Positions 8,341-16,588 of a stretch of DNA of 64,000 nucleotides are shown piece by piece (within the stretch, counting starts at the first letter, position 1; each line of letters starts with the position of its first letter). Both the position numbers and the translations under genes were made by a program. The notes beneath the pieces were generated by a model. That model had not been told where the DNA came from. It saw only the letters and a list, made by a program, of their open reading frames with translations, and did no database searches. The stretch is from positions 17,047 to 81,046 of the forward strand of contig CAZRLN010000008.1 in the NCBI GenBank assembly GCA_964601085.1. The letters run 5' to 3'. Source of the stretch: UBA1444 sp964601085. GTDB taxonomy: Bacteria; Bacillota; Negativicutes; UBA1444.

Positions 8341-8358
8341 ATTGTCCTCAACTACCTT

Positions 8359-10275
8359 CTAAAAATTCTGGGTCACGCTGACATAAACCGCCCGTTCCGG
8401 CGAAAGATAATGCGATGATCCGTTGGAAACGACATCTTTCCGGTTCAACAGGTTTTCCACCCGCAGCTGAACCTGCGTATGCTTGGAAGCGGCATACCGC
8501 ACCACCAGATTTACCGGCAGCGTCGGCGACAGATTGTCTTTGCGCCCGGCCAGATAATTGGCGGACAGACTGGTGCTCCACTTGCCGATGTTGTAGGTCA
8601 GCCCTCCATTTAACTGATACTTCGCGAAGGTAGGCTGCCAGGTCTGTCCTGACCGGCGTTCTTCGGGATTATTGATGTTGCTTCCCAAATTGAAGGACCA
8701 GCGTTGATTCAATCTTCGGTCGTAATTGATTTCCAGGCCTGTGTTCCGAAACTCCGAATTATAGGGAGAATATACATTGTTCGCGACTTGTTCCCATTGA
8801 ATGTAATTGGTGAACTCCATCCGATACAGCGCGATTTTCAAAGCGTCCGACTTGCCGATTTTTTTCCAGCCGATTTCATAAGTATAGCCATTTTCCGGCT
8901 CCAGGTTCGGATTGGCGGTTTTTCGCCACGTCGATCCGTACATGTCGGACAGCCCCGGCATCCGGAAAGCGCGCCCCACATTCAGATATAACGATTGCTC
9001 CTTGTTCAACGTATGCAGCACCTGGAACTGCGGACAGAGTTCGCTATAATTGTTTGCTCCGCCCTGTTGGAGGATGAACTCCTGCCGCAAACCGAAGATC
9101 AGACTGGTTTTTGCGGATACGGGCCGGGTTAGTTGCCCGAACAAGGAAAAGAAGTCCCTCTGTTTTTCCGCAAGATAGGCGGAACTGCTGCTATTTTGGG
9201 CATAAAAATTTTCATCGGCGCTGATGGAGTCCTTCTGCCAGGAGAATCCCGCCAGATATTGGCCAAAACCAGTTTTCCAGTTGGTCTGGCTGTCCAGTCC
9301 CAAAGTGCGGAAATAGGTGGTGTTGTCGCCGGAGCGGGCGCCGGTGGAATTAAATTTTCGATACTGGCGCGACAGCCAGTTGCCATAGAGTTTTGTCGTC
9401 CAACTGCCATTCTTGATATGGAACGCCAGGGAGTTCTTGGTGTCCTTCTGGGCGATTCTTTCGTAAACCGAATCGCCAATCTCGTTGACCCGGTCTACGT
9501 TGAAATCGTCCATGTCGTATTGATGAACCATCGTTACATTGTCGCTGATTTTCCAGGACCAGCGAAAGAAGTCGCGGGTATCGCCGCGAAATGCGGTATA
9601 CTTGCGGTTCAGGCCATTGCTGGACCAGGGTTCGCTGACCGCTCCCATGTCGCCGGTTTTGGAATGGCTAACCGTAAACGAAAACGGCTTGGCCTGAACC
9701 GCTATCGTCTGGCGATTCGTGCCAAAACTGCCGGTTTCGACCGTAAACTGATTGGCCACTTGCTTTTTGGTAACGATATTGATGACGCCGCCCATGGCGG
9801 CAGTCCCGTAAAGCGTCGAGGAAGCGCCTTTAATGATTTCCACTTTTTCGATGCTTTCCGGCAGCATGTGTTCCAGGGCATAATAACCGGACAAATTGGT
9901 CGGAACGCCATCCAGCAGGATCACCGTCCCCCGGTCCATCCCCCGGATTACCATCTTGGCGGTCATCGAAGAGTACAGATGCCCCATGGCTCCATAACCA
10001 TCATACGTCAGGCCCGTCACAAATTTCAGCGCCTCCAGCATATTGGAAGCTCCGGTGTTTTTGATCTCTTCGCCGGACAATACCTGCACCGACGCCGGCG
10101 TTTTCAACTCGGTCGACTCCCGGCGCAACGCCGTGATCAGGACCGGGTCGAAGGTGTACTCCTGTTTTTCTTCCGCCCGCGCCGCCAACGGCGTCATCAG
10201 GCACAACCCTCCGGCCAGAAATCCGGCCATTGTTCGTCGGGCCCATTCACGAGTCCATTTCTTTCGCAGCTTCAT
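8359..10275 (-). CDS. TonB-dependent outer-membrane receptor, BtuB-like (cobalamin/corrinoid uptake inferred)
   Basis: A 638-residue receptor. Residues 1-35 are a signal peptide ending AARA before EEKQ. The plug domain follows (VQVLSGEEI, AKMVIRGMDRGTVILLDGVP, IEKVEIIKGASSTLYG, GGVINIVTKK), then a beta-barrel ending in the C-terminal aromatic residue typical of outer-membrane insertion (VYVSVTQNF). A candidate TonB box lies near FDPVLITALR. Start ATG 10275 has GAAAGGA nine bases upstream; 27 further upstream codons lack a ribosome-binding site and would hide the signal peptide. The cobalamin riboswitch in its leader is the evidence for a corrinoid substrate, since receptor sequence alone does not fix the ligand. 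Length is close to that of E. coli BtuB. Confidence 0.88.
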   Translation of the reverse strand: MKLRKKWTREWARRTMAGFLAGGLCLMTPLAARAEEKQEYTFDPVLITALRRESTELKTPASVQVLSGEEIKNTGASNMLEALKFVTGLTYDGYGAMGHLYSSMTAKMVIRGMDRGTVILLDGVPTNLSGYYALEHMLPESIEKVEIIKGASSTLYGTAAMGGVINIVTKKQVANQFTVETGSFGTNRQTIAVQAKPFSFTVSHSKTGDMGAVSEPWSSNGLNRKYTAFRGDTRDFFRWSWKISDNVTMVHQYDMDDFNVDRVNEIGDSVYERIAQKDTKNSLAFHIKNGSWTTKLYGNWLSRQYRKFNSTGARSGDNTTYFRTLGLDSQTNWKTGFGQYLAGFSWQKDSISADENFYAQNSSSSAYLAEKQRDFFSLFGQLTRPVSAKTSLIFGLRQEFILQQGGANNYSELCPQFQVLHTLNKEQSLYLNVGRAFRMPGLSDMYGSTWRKTANPNLEPENGYTYEIGWKKIGKSDALKIALYRMEFTNYIQWEQVANNVYSPYNSEFRNTGLEINYDRRLNQRWSFNLGSNINNPEERRSGQTWQPTFAKYQLNGGLTYNIGKWSTSLSANYLAGRKDNLSPTLPVNLVVRYAASKHTQVQLRVENLLNRKDVVSNGSSHYLSPERAVYVSVTQNF

Positions 10276-10485
10276 CGCATCCAGTCCTTTCGAAATATGA
10301 TCTCCATGAATCAAGACGAAATCATTCGGCACGATCACCAATAACTTTATATCCAAAGGCGCTCAATGAGATCGCTGCAGCGACCCCTACGAACTGCCGG
10401 CTATTTTATGGAGGCTCCCCTGCAAAGAGCCTCCGGCTAATGAATCCGCGCCACAGCCAATACAGCGCGCAATTCGTGGAACCAG

Positions 10486-10520
10486 TAAAAAAAGACAGCC
10501 TCCCGGCGTGGAAGGCTGTC
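10486..10520 (-). terminator. Intrinsic terminator, distal part of the cobalamin riboswitch expression platform
   Basis: On the minus strand GACAGCCT (10520-10513) pairs with AGGCTGTC (10501-10494) around a GC-containing loop and is followed by seven T. It lies after the riboswitch and before the receptor start at 10275, so it fits premature termination when cobalamin is bound. A further stable hairpin (GGAGGCTC / GAGCCTCC, 10410-10434) without a T-run lies between it and the gene. Confidence 0.75.
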
Positions 10521-10540
10521 TGCACTCTCTGGTTTTTTCC

Positions 10541-10570
10541 AATAAAAATCCCGGCAAAAGAATTGCCGGG
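10541..10570 (-). terminator. Terminator-like hairpin directly after the cobalamin aptamer
   Basis: On the minus strand CCCGGCAA (10570-10563) pairs with TTGCCGGG (10557-10550), followed by ATTTTTATTGG. It is a weaker terminator than the one at 10486-10520 and may be either a first termination step or an alternative fold of the expression platform. Confidence 0.5.
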
Positions 10571-10635
10571 AAGAAGTTCAACACAGGAGCTGTGTCAGAA
10601 TCCCCTCCCCATCGCGCGTGGGTAAAAACGGTGAT

Positions 10636-10803
10636 TGTCAGACAGGCAGTTCTCCTGGCTCTGGATCTTCGCTCGCCCAAACCTTCCCAAAACTTTCGTT
10701 CCAGTGGCGTTTGATGGGTTCGCTCCCCAATACAGTGGCGGGACCGCGCCGGCGTTACACCGGACTTCCCTATTAAGCCCCGTAGGGCACCTATCCCAGT
10801 ATG
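10636..10803 (-). ncRNA. Cobalamin riboswitch
   Basis: Minus-strand sequence contains the conserved order of a B12 riboswitch: TTAATAGGGAAGTCCGGTG, CGCGGTCCCGCCACTGTA, CGCCACTGG with a nearby GGGAAGG, and the B12-box arm AGAGCCAGGAGAACTGCCTG. It lies 23 bases after a sigma-A promoter's -10 start region and upstream of two terminator hairpins and the receptor gene. It therefore should repress the whole TonB-ECF operon when cobalamin is plentiful, most likely by termination. Confidence 0.95.
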
Positions 10804-10832
10804 AAATTTTCAAAAATTCAATGTCCAGAGGA

Positions 10833-10861
10833 ATAGTAACACAAGACGGGCCGGCTGTCAA
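10833..10861 (-). promoter_or_regulatory. Sigma-A promoter of the B12-riboswitch operon
   Basis: On the minus strand a perfect TTGACA (10861-10856) and TACTAT (10838-10833) are separated by exactly 17 bases. The predicted start near 10826 leaves a leader of about 550 nt to the receptor ATG, with the cobalamin riboswitch beginning about 20 nt into it. Confidence 0.75.
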
Positions 10862-10904
10862 CCGACATTATTTCTCAAATTTCGGCTGCGTTTGTGGCGC
10901 CGAT

Positions 10905-11474
10905 TCAGTTCAAATCATTCCGGGAATACTTGGTCCCCTTGAGCGTAACCTCCAAAGCTAAGCCCTTATCCGTGATCACATACATCCAGACGTCGGGGGA
11001 GACGGAGAACGCCCCTTGATAAGCACCACCCGACACGCTGTCGGTGGCGGCCGCCGTCGCCTGGCCGCCGAACTGCCAACCATCCGTCGTAAATGTTTTC
11101 AGCGCATACTCTTTTTCGAAAACAAACACGACATTGTAGGTTTTGGCGCCGATCCCCAGACCGACGGATCCTGTCACCATATCCATGAAGGTTTCTTCGT
11201 CGGTCTCGTTGTTTACCGCCATTCCCTTGCCGGTCCCGCCGCCGATGAACAGCAGCTTTACCCCCCAGTTGCCAAATACCGCGTAGCCGGCGCCTTTCTC
11301 GACATAGTGCCGGGCGGACGGCTGCAATTCATAGAGCTTGTTCAAGGTCTTTTGAGATATATCCCGGATATGCTGCCGTTTTTCTTCTTTTGTGGCAGCA
11401 CAGGCAATCGATGCGGACAGCATGAGCATCGCCAACACCATGGCTACGATCTTCAAAGCCGATTTTCTGCTCAT
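10905..11474 (-). CDS. Secreted SYLF (YSC84-type) lipid-binding domain protein
   Basis: A 189-residue protein with an N-terminal signal peptide (residues 8-28, cleavage near IACAA) followed by a SYLF domain of about 160 residues. Typical pieces are KGAGYAVFGNWGVKLLFIGGG, MDMVTGSVGLGIG, and the C-terminal SPDVWMYVITDKGLALEVTLKG with KY at the end. SYLF domains bind phosphoinositide or other lipids in eukaryotic members; the bacterial role is not settled. Start 11474 follows AGGAGGA; 28 upstream codons without a site are discarded. It is a monocistron on the minus strand between a chemoreceptor and the B12 promoter. Confidence 0.85.
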   Translation of the reverse strand: MSRKSALKIVAMVLAMLMLSASIACAATKEEKRQHIRDISQKTLNKLYELQPSARHYVEKGAGYAVFGNWGVKLLFIGGGTGKGMAVNNETDEETFMDMVTGSVGLGIGAKTYNVVFVFEKEYALKTFTTDGWQFGGQATAAATDSVSGGAYQGAFSVSPDVWMYVITDKGLALEVTLKGTKYSRNDLN

Positions 11475-11575
11475 TTTCAGTCCTCCTTTCTCAACCGGCA
11501 ATGCCGATTCCAGCCTGCCGCTGATGATATTGTACCGCCAATCATGCCGGAAGGGCAAGTGCGCAATCCCGTCCC

Positions 11576-11611
11576 AAAAAATTGAAAGGGACGGCTAACC
11601 TTCCGTCCCTT
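11576..11611 (-). terminator. Intrinsic terminator of the chemoreceptor gene
   Basis: On the minus strand AAGGGACGG and CCGTCCCTT form a nine-base stem closed by a short loop and are followed by TCAATTTTTT. It lies about 30 bases after the chemoreceptor stop codon at 11643. Confidence 0.8.
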
Positions 11612-11642
11612 CCAGTAATGCGCCATCAATGCTGTCTGGCAA

Positions 11643-13691
11643 TTATAATTGGAATTTCGCTACGGCTTCCTGCAAATCGCCGGCCAGTTTCGCCAGGCTC
11701 TGACTTGACGAGGCGATTTCCTCGGTGGAAGCCGATTGTTCCTCCGTGGCCGCCGAAATACTCTGCGCTTCCACGGCAGCGTCGCGGCTGATCTTTTCTA
11801 CGCGCCGCATGGATTCCACGATCCGCTTGCTGCCGGACCCGACTTCGGCGAATGCTGTTGAGAGACCACCGACTTTGCCGGCCACATCATTGACCTGCCG
11901 GCCGATCGCTGCGAATCCTTCACCGGCCGAGTTCACCAGGCCGACGCCCTGCTCAATGTTTGCGCTGGCTTCGCCGATCGCCACGACCACATTTTGGATG
12001 TTGGCGTTGTTGCTGCCGATGATTCCCTTGATCTGCTGGGCGGCGCTTTCCGATTGTTCCGCGAGTTTTCGCACTTCCTCGGCCACTACCGCGAAGCCGC
12101 GGCCCTGCTCACCGGCCCGCGCCGCTTCGATCGCCGCGTTCAGGGCCAGTAGGTTCGTCTGTCCGGCGATATTCGAAATCAGGCCGACAATTTCCTCGAT
12201 CTGACGCGACCCGCTTTCCAGATCGCCAGCCGCCGCATGCGCCTTGCGGGCGCCTTCGCCGACACTTCCCATCTGCGTCACAGCGCGGTCAACCGCCTGC
12301 TGGCCGTCGTTGGTCGCCGCCACGGCTTTTTCCGCCATTGCGGCCATTTCCCGGGCAGTCAGGACAACGTCTTCGATCGTAGCCGATATTTCTTCCACAA
12401 TAGACGCTGTTTCATTGACCGCCGCCACCTGGTCCTCGCTCCCTTTGGCCATTTCGGTGATAGATCCGGCGACCTGATTGGCCGCATCCGCCGACTGATG
12501 AGCTCCGGCGGTCAATTGTTCGCTGGAGGCGGCCAACTGGTGGGACTGGTTCTGGACCTGTTGCACCAGACTGCGAAGATTCTGATTCATCAGAATGATG
12601 TTATCCCAAAGTTGTCCAATCTCACTTTGGTCATTACTCTCTTTGCGGATTTCCTGCAAATTGCCGCCGGCAATGTTCCGGGCCACCGCGGAAATTTTTA
12701 CAATCGGCCGCACAAAGGAGCCACTGACCCAGAATGTCACGAGTAACGCCAAAACCAGACAGCCCAGCGCCAAGCCGATCAAAATTTTCGACAAGGCCGC
12801 CGTTTCACTGGCGGCATCCGCCTGACTGGTGGTCAGCAGCAAGACCCAGCGCTGCCCGCCCGGCAGGGAAATGATATTCAGCGATCCGATCTGCTCCGCG
12901 CCATTGGTGGCCTTGTACGGGAACCGCAACCGTTCGCCTGTTTCCGTCACTTTCTTGAACCCGTTGAGCAACTGAGGATCCAACGCCGTATTCGGCGGCA
13001 ATTTCTTTTTGACTTCCTCGTCGATGGCGCCGGTTTTCAGGTTCATTTTTCCGTTGAGATCGGGCCGGGTCGGATGAACCAGATAAACGCCGTTGTCATC
13101 CAGCAGGGCGCCGTAACCTTTTTCCTTGAATTTGATAATTTTGATTACCGGCAATAGTTTTTCGGCGGAATAGGTTCCAAACACGACGCCGCTCATCTCA
13201 TTGGTCCCGGCTTTCAGGACCGGCACGATCATGACCACCGACTGCTTGCCGGTCGTCCGGGAGATCAACGGGTCCGAGATGTATGGTTTTTTCGTTTCGA
13301 CCACTTTTTTAAAATATTCCCGATCGGCGTATTGCCCAGTCACCCCTTCGTCACTGACGGAGGTGCCGTCCATCGCTGCATAAAAGACATGGTCGAAACG
13401 GCCGCTCCGTTTGAACAGGCTGGTCAACGCCGGCAGAAGCTGGGCCTTGTCGCCGCTCTGCACCCGGGCGGTATTCGCCAGTTCTTCCAGTTGTATCATT
13501 CCGGTCTGCATTTCGCCCTGAATCCGGGTGATCGCAGTTTCCGCGACGGCCCGTTCCGTTTGATTCAAACTTTCCCCCAGATATTTGTCCGAGAAATAAT
13601 AGCCGCCGCCAGAAGCCACGGCCAGCGCCGTGATAACCAATAACGCGATCAACCCCATGAGTCGGAAACGAATACTCTGGAACCATGCCAT
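11643..13691 (-). CDS. Methyl-accepting chemotaxis protein, dCache type
   Basis: A 682-residue transmembrane chemoreceptor. A first membrane helix spans about residues 10-31 (LMGLIALLVITALAVASGG). The periplasmic part to about residue 280 has dCache features (FDHVFYAAMDGTSVSDEGV, YADREYFKKVV, YISDPLISRTTGKQSVVM). A second helix spans about 285-308, then HAMP (GSFVRPIVKISAVARNIAGG), then the cytoplasmic signalling coiled coil with the conserved hairpin IAGQTNLLALNAAIEAARAG. dCache domains often bind amino acids or other small carboxylates; the ligand cannot be read here. No motif for methylation was checked in detail. It is transcribed alone and ends at its own terminator. Confidence 0.93.
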   Translation of the reverse strand: MAWFQSIRFRLMGLIALLVITALAVASGGGYYFSDKYLGESLNQTERAVAETAITRIQGEMQTGMIQLEELANTARVQSGDKAQLLPALTSLFKRSGRFDHVFYAAMDGTSVSDEGVTGQYADREYFKKVVETKKPYISDPLISRTTGKQSVVMIVPVLKAGTNEMSGVVFGTYSAEKLLPVIKIIKFKEKGYGALLDDNGVYLVHPTRPDLNGKMNLKTGAIDEEVKKKLPPNTALDPQLLNGFKKVTETGERLRFPYKATNGAEQIGSLNIISLPGGQRWVLLLTTSQADAASETAALSKILIGLALGCLVLALLVTFWVSGSFVRPIVKISAVARNIAGGNLQEIRKESNDQSEIGQLWDNIILMNQNLRSLVQQVQNQSHQLAASSEQLTAGAHQSADAANQVAGSITEMAKGSEDQVAAVNETASIVEEISATIEDVVLTAREMAAMAEKAVAATNDGQQAVDRAVTQMGSVGEGARKAHAAAGDLESGSRQIEEIVGLISNIAGQTNLLALNAAIEAARAGEQGRGFAVVAEEVRKLAEQSESAAQQIKGIIGSNNANIQNVVVAIGEASANIEQGVGLVNSAGEGFAAIGRQVNDVAGKVGGLSTAFAEVGSGSKRIVESMRRVEKISRDAAVEAQSISAATEEQSASTEEIASSSQSLAKLAGDLQEAVAKFQL

Positions 13692-13960
13692 CTTTTCTTC
13701 CCCCCATAAAATTCCTGTTTTGAGTGACCAAAACGCTCACGCACTTATATTGTTAAATATTTTCGACAATGCTTGCCATTTTCCTGCTATTCAGTCGAAT
13801 TTTCGGCGTTCTTCCGGCTTATATTTCAGGCCACAGAAGTGTCACGCCCCACTTTTCGCAAAAATTTCCGTTATATTCGACAAATCCGTTGATTATTGAT
13901 AATATATAACTTGATGATTTTTTACCCAATCCATTGGGAAACGACAGGAGCTTCGTAAGA

Positions 13961-15064
13961 ATGAACATTGCGACCCCTTACTATCTCATTGATGAAACAA
14001 AACTGCTGCGTAATATGAAGATCATCGGCCAAGTCCGTGAACTGTCCGGCGCCAAATCGCTGTTGGCCCTGAAATGTTTTTCCACCTGGGGCGTATTTGA
14101 CCTGATGCAGCAATACATGGACGGAACGACTTCCAGTTCCTTGTTCGAGGCGCGTCTTGGCTGCGAAAAATTCGGCAAGGAGACCCATGCCTACTGCGTG
14201 GGCTATTCACCGTCCGACATTGCGGCGATTATTGACTATGCCGACAAAATCATCTTCAATTCCGCTTCCCAGCTGGATGCTCACTATGAAACGGTAAAAA
14301 TGAAACCACTGGGCCTGCGGGTCAATCCCGGCTTCAGTTATTCCCATTTCGACCTGGCGGATCCCGTGCGCCGGCACTCCCGCCTGGGCGTCGCCGGTAC
14401 GGATGAATTAATGCACTGTCTGCCCCGCATCAGTGGCCTCATGTTCCATTTCAACTGTGAAAACGATGATTTCGCGACTTTTTCCGAACAGCTCGACGAG
14501 CTGGGTGAGCAGTACGCGGAAGCCCTGCACCGGGTGGAATGGGTCAGTCTGGGCGGCGGATTGTATTTTACCAAAGCCGGCTATCCGGTGGCGGAGTTTT
14601 GCGCCAGACTGAAACAATTCGCAACCACATTCGGTGTCCAGATCTATCTTGAACCCGGCGAAAGCGCCATTACCGGCTGCGCCGAGCTGGTCACGACGGT
14701 GGTGGATATCGTCCATAACGAAATGGATGTCGCCATCGTGGATGCGTCGGTCGAAGCTCATATGCTGGATCTGCTGATTTACCGGCTGTCGGCGAAAATC
14801 GACGACGCCGTTCCGGATGGACGCCAGTACATGATCGCGGGGCGTTCCTGCCTGGCCGGCGATATTTTCGGCACATACCGTTTCCCCGACCCCCTCGCCA
14901 TCGGTGATGAAGTCCGGTTTGCGGACGCCGCCGGGTACACCATGGTCAAAAAGAACTGGTTCAACGGCCTGCAAATGCCGGCCATCGTCGTGCGCCGCCT
15001 GAACGGGGAGCTAGAAATTCTGCGTGACTTCAGCTATAACGATTTTCTGGACAACTTGTCCTGA
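13961..15064 (+). CDS. nspC: Carboxynorspermidine decarboxylase
   Basis: A 367-residue PLP-dependent decarboxylase of the alanine-racemase fold that converts carboxyspermidine (or carboxynorspermidine) to spermidine (norspermidine). The PLP lysine is Lys38 in LLALKCFS; phosphate and substrate motifs are visible in NPGFSYSHFDLADP, VSLGGGLYFTKAGYP, YLEPGESAI and the catalytic-cysteine segment GRSCLAGDIFG. Length matches the family. ATG 13961 follows AGGAG at 13946-13950; nine upstream codons are probably not translated. It is the first gene of a two-gene plus-strand operon with the dehydrogenase that makes its substrate, 30 bases downstream. The 269-base gap before it, shared with the divergent chemoreceptor, is AT-rich with no clear element. 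Confidence 0.93.
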   Translation: MNIATPYYLIDETKLLRNMKIIGQVRELSGAKSLLALKCFSTWGVFDLMQQYMDGTTSSSLFEARLGCEKFGKETHAYCVGYSPSDIAAIIDYADKIIFNSASQLDAHYETVKMKPLGLRVNPGFSYSHFDLADPVRRHSRLGVAGTDELMHCLPRISGLMFHFNCENDDFATFSEQLDELGEQYAEALHRVEWVSLGGGLYFTKAGYPVAEFCARLKQFATTFGVQIYLEPGESAITGCAELVTTVVDIVHNEMDVAIVDASVEAHMLDLLIYRLSAKIDDAVPDGRQYMIAGRSCLAGDIFGTYRFPDPLAIGDEVRFADAAGYTMVKKNWFNGLQMPAIVVRRLNGELEILRDFSYNDFLDNLS

Positions 15065-15094
15065 AAAGATAACAACAGACAGGGGAGGAAAAAA

Positions 15095-16354
15095 ATGCGT
15101 AAAAATGTATTGATCGTCGGCGCTGGTGGAGTGGCGCATGTGGTGGCCCACAAATGTGCGATGTACAACGATATCTTGGGGGATATCTGTATCGCCTCGA
15201 GAACGCGAAAAAAATGTGAGGCTATCATTGAAAGCGTAATGCGGAAGAAACATCTGAAGGATCCTTCGCGCAAGCTCTATTCGCGGCAGGTCAATGCATT
15301 GGACGTTCCTGCCCTGGTGGACCTGATCCGGGACACCAAATCCAAAATCGTCATCAACGTGGGACAAGCCTTTATCAACATGGCGGTCATGGAAGCCTGC
15401 CTGGAAACCGGCGCCGTATACATGGACACCGCCATTCATGAAGAGCCGGACAAGGTCTGTGAAAATCCGCCCTGGTACGCCAATTACGAGTGGAAACGCA
15501 AAGATCGGTTCAAGGCCAACAACCAGACCGCCATTTTGGGCATCGGCTTTGATCCGGGCGTGGTCAACGCCTGGTGCGCTCTCGCCAAAAAAGATTATTT
15601 CGACACCATCGACACCATCGATATTCTGGATGTGAACGCCGGCAGCCACGGCAAGTATTTCGCCACAAATTTCGACACGGAAATCAATTTCCGCGAGTTC
15701 AAAAAAGTCTGGACCTGGATCGACCGCAAATGGGTGCTGCAAAAAGTCCACTCCATCCGGATGGATTATGATTTCCCGGTGGTTGGCAGCCAGCCCGTCT
15801 ATCTGACCGGTCACGATGAGCTGCACTCGCTCTCCAAGAACATGGATGCGAATTCCGTCCGGTTCTGGATGGGCTTTGGCGACCATTACCTGAATGTGTT
15901 CCGGGTATTGTCAAATATCGGCCTGACATCGGAAGTACCGATCAAACTCGGCGACGGTACCGAAGTCGTACCTCTCAAAGTATTGAAAGCCCTGTTGCCT
16001 GACCCCTCTTCCCTGGCCAAGAACTATACCGGCAAAACCTGCATTGGCAATTACATCCGGGGAACGAAAGACGGCAAGTTCCGCGACATCTTCATCTACA
16101 ATATCTGCGATCATGCCGAATGCTACAAGGAAGTCGAGTCCCAGGCCATCAGCTACACCGCCGGCGTGCCGGCGACAGCCGCCGCAATTCTGGTCGCCCG
16201 CGGCGATTGGAATGTGAAGAAAATGGTGAACGTGGAAGAACTGGATCCGACGCCCTTCATCGAATTGCTCAACCAGATGGGCCTGCCCACGGAAGTGCTG
16301 GAAGCGCCGAAAGCGTTCCTGCCGCCGGTCATCGAGTCGCTCGAAACCTTCTGA
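15095..16354 (+). CDS. Carboxynorspermidine / carboxyspermidine dehydrogenase (saccharopine dehydrogenase family)
   Basis: A 419-residue NADPH-dependent enzyme that condenses aspartate beta-semialdehyde with putrescine (or diaminopropane) and reduces the product to carboxyspermidine, the first step of the S-adenosylmethionine-independent spermidine route. The N-terminal Rossmann motif is VLIVGAGGVAHVVAHKC. Family stretches include NVGQAFINMAVMEACLETGAVY, split here, with DTAIHEE, GIGFDPGVVNAWCALA, DVNAGSHGKYFATNF and SYTAGVPATAAAILV. ATG 15095 has a strong GGGGAGGA site. It follows nspC by 30 bases and is closed by a terminator, so the pair is a complete pathway unit. Confidence 0.93.
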   Translation: MRKNVLIVGAGGVAHVVAHKCAMYNDILGDICIASRTRKKCEAIIESVMRKKHLKDPSRKLYSRQVNALDVPALVDLIRDTKSKIVINVGQAFINMAVMEACLETGAVYMDTAIHEEPDKVCENPPWYANYEWKRKDRFKANNQTAILGIGFDPGVVNAWCALAKKDYFDTIDTIDILDVNAGSHGKYFATNFDTEINFREFKKVWTWIDRKWVLQKVHSIRMDYDFPVVGSQPVYLTGHDELHSLSKNMDANSVRFWMGFGDHYLNVFRVLSNIGLTSEVPIKLGDGTEVVPLKVLKALLPDPSSLAKNYTGKTCIGNYIRGTKDGKFRDIFIYNICDHAECYKEVESQAISYTAGVPATAAAILVARGDWNVKKMVNVEELDPTPFIELLNQMGLPTEVLEAPKAFLPPVIESLETF

Positions 16355-16399
16355 TTATCGTTTCCCGTCAATACAGATCCGTTGCCCCCCGATTCTCAC

Positions 16400-16436
16400 C
16401 GGACCGGCAGGACACTCTCCTGCCGGTCCGTTTTGT
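16400..16436 (+). terminator. Intrinsic terminator after the spermidine operon
   Basis: CGGACCGGCAGGA and TCCTGCCGGTCCG form a perfect 13-base stem with a five-base loop followed by TTTTGT. It ends the nspC-dehydrogenase transcript before the nrdD promoter. Confidence 0.92.
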
Positions 16437-16455
16437 CCCAATCTATAGATTCTTT

Positions 16456-16503
16456 TACAACATATTGCGTCATTTTATATTTACAAACACAACATATAGT
16501 GAT
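16456..16503 (+). promoter_or_regulatory. Pair of NrdR boxes upstream of nrdD
   Basis: Two copies of the core ACAACATATWG start at 16457 and 16489, exactly 32 bases apart; the second extends to CACAACATATAGTG, close to the NrdR consensus acaCwAtATaTwGtgt. Paired boxes about three helical turns apart are the known binding arrangement of the ATP/dATP-sensing repressor NrdR. The second box lies in the spacer of the nrdD promoter, so NrdR binding would block RNA polymerase. Confidence 0.8.
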
Positions 16504-16508
16504 ATCAT
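16480..16508 (+). promoter_or_regulatory. nrdD promoter
   Basis: TTTACA (16480-16485) and TATCAT (16503-16508) are separated by 17 bases. The spacer is occupied by the downstream NrdR box. The predicted start near 16515 gives a leader of about 75 nt. Confidence 0.65.
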
Positions 16509-16588
16509 GAATTTACCGGAAAACAATTCTTCGCAGGGGAGGGCAGGGCTGCAACGTCGCATCAACACGACCGCACCAGCCGAACAAC

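Noticed and set aside
9133..10344. 403-codon plus-strand frame opposite the TonB-dependent receptor
   Set aside because: Antisense to a clear receptor gene, with no recognisable motifs and a composition typical of antisense frames.
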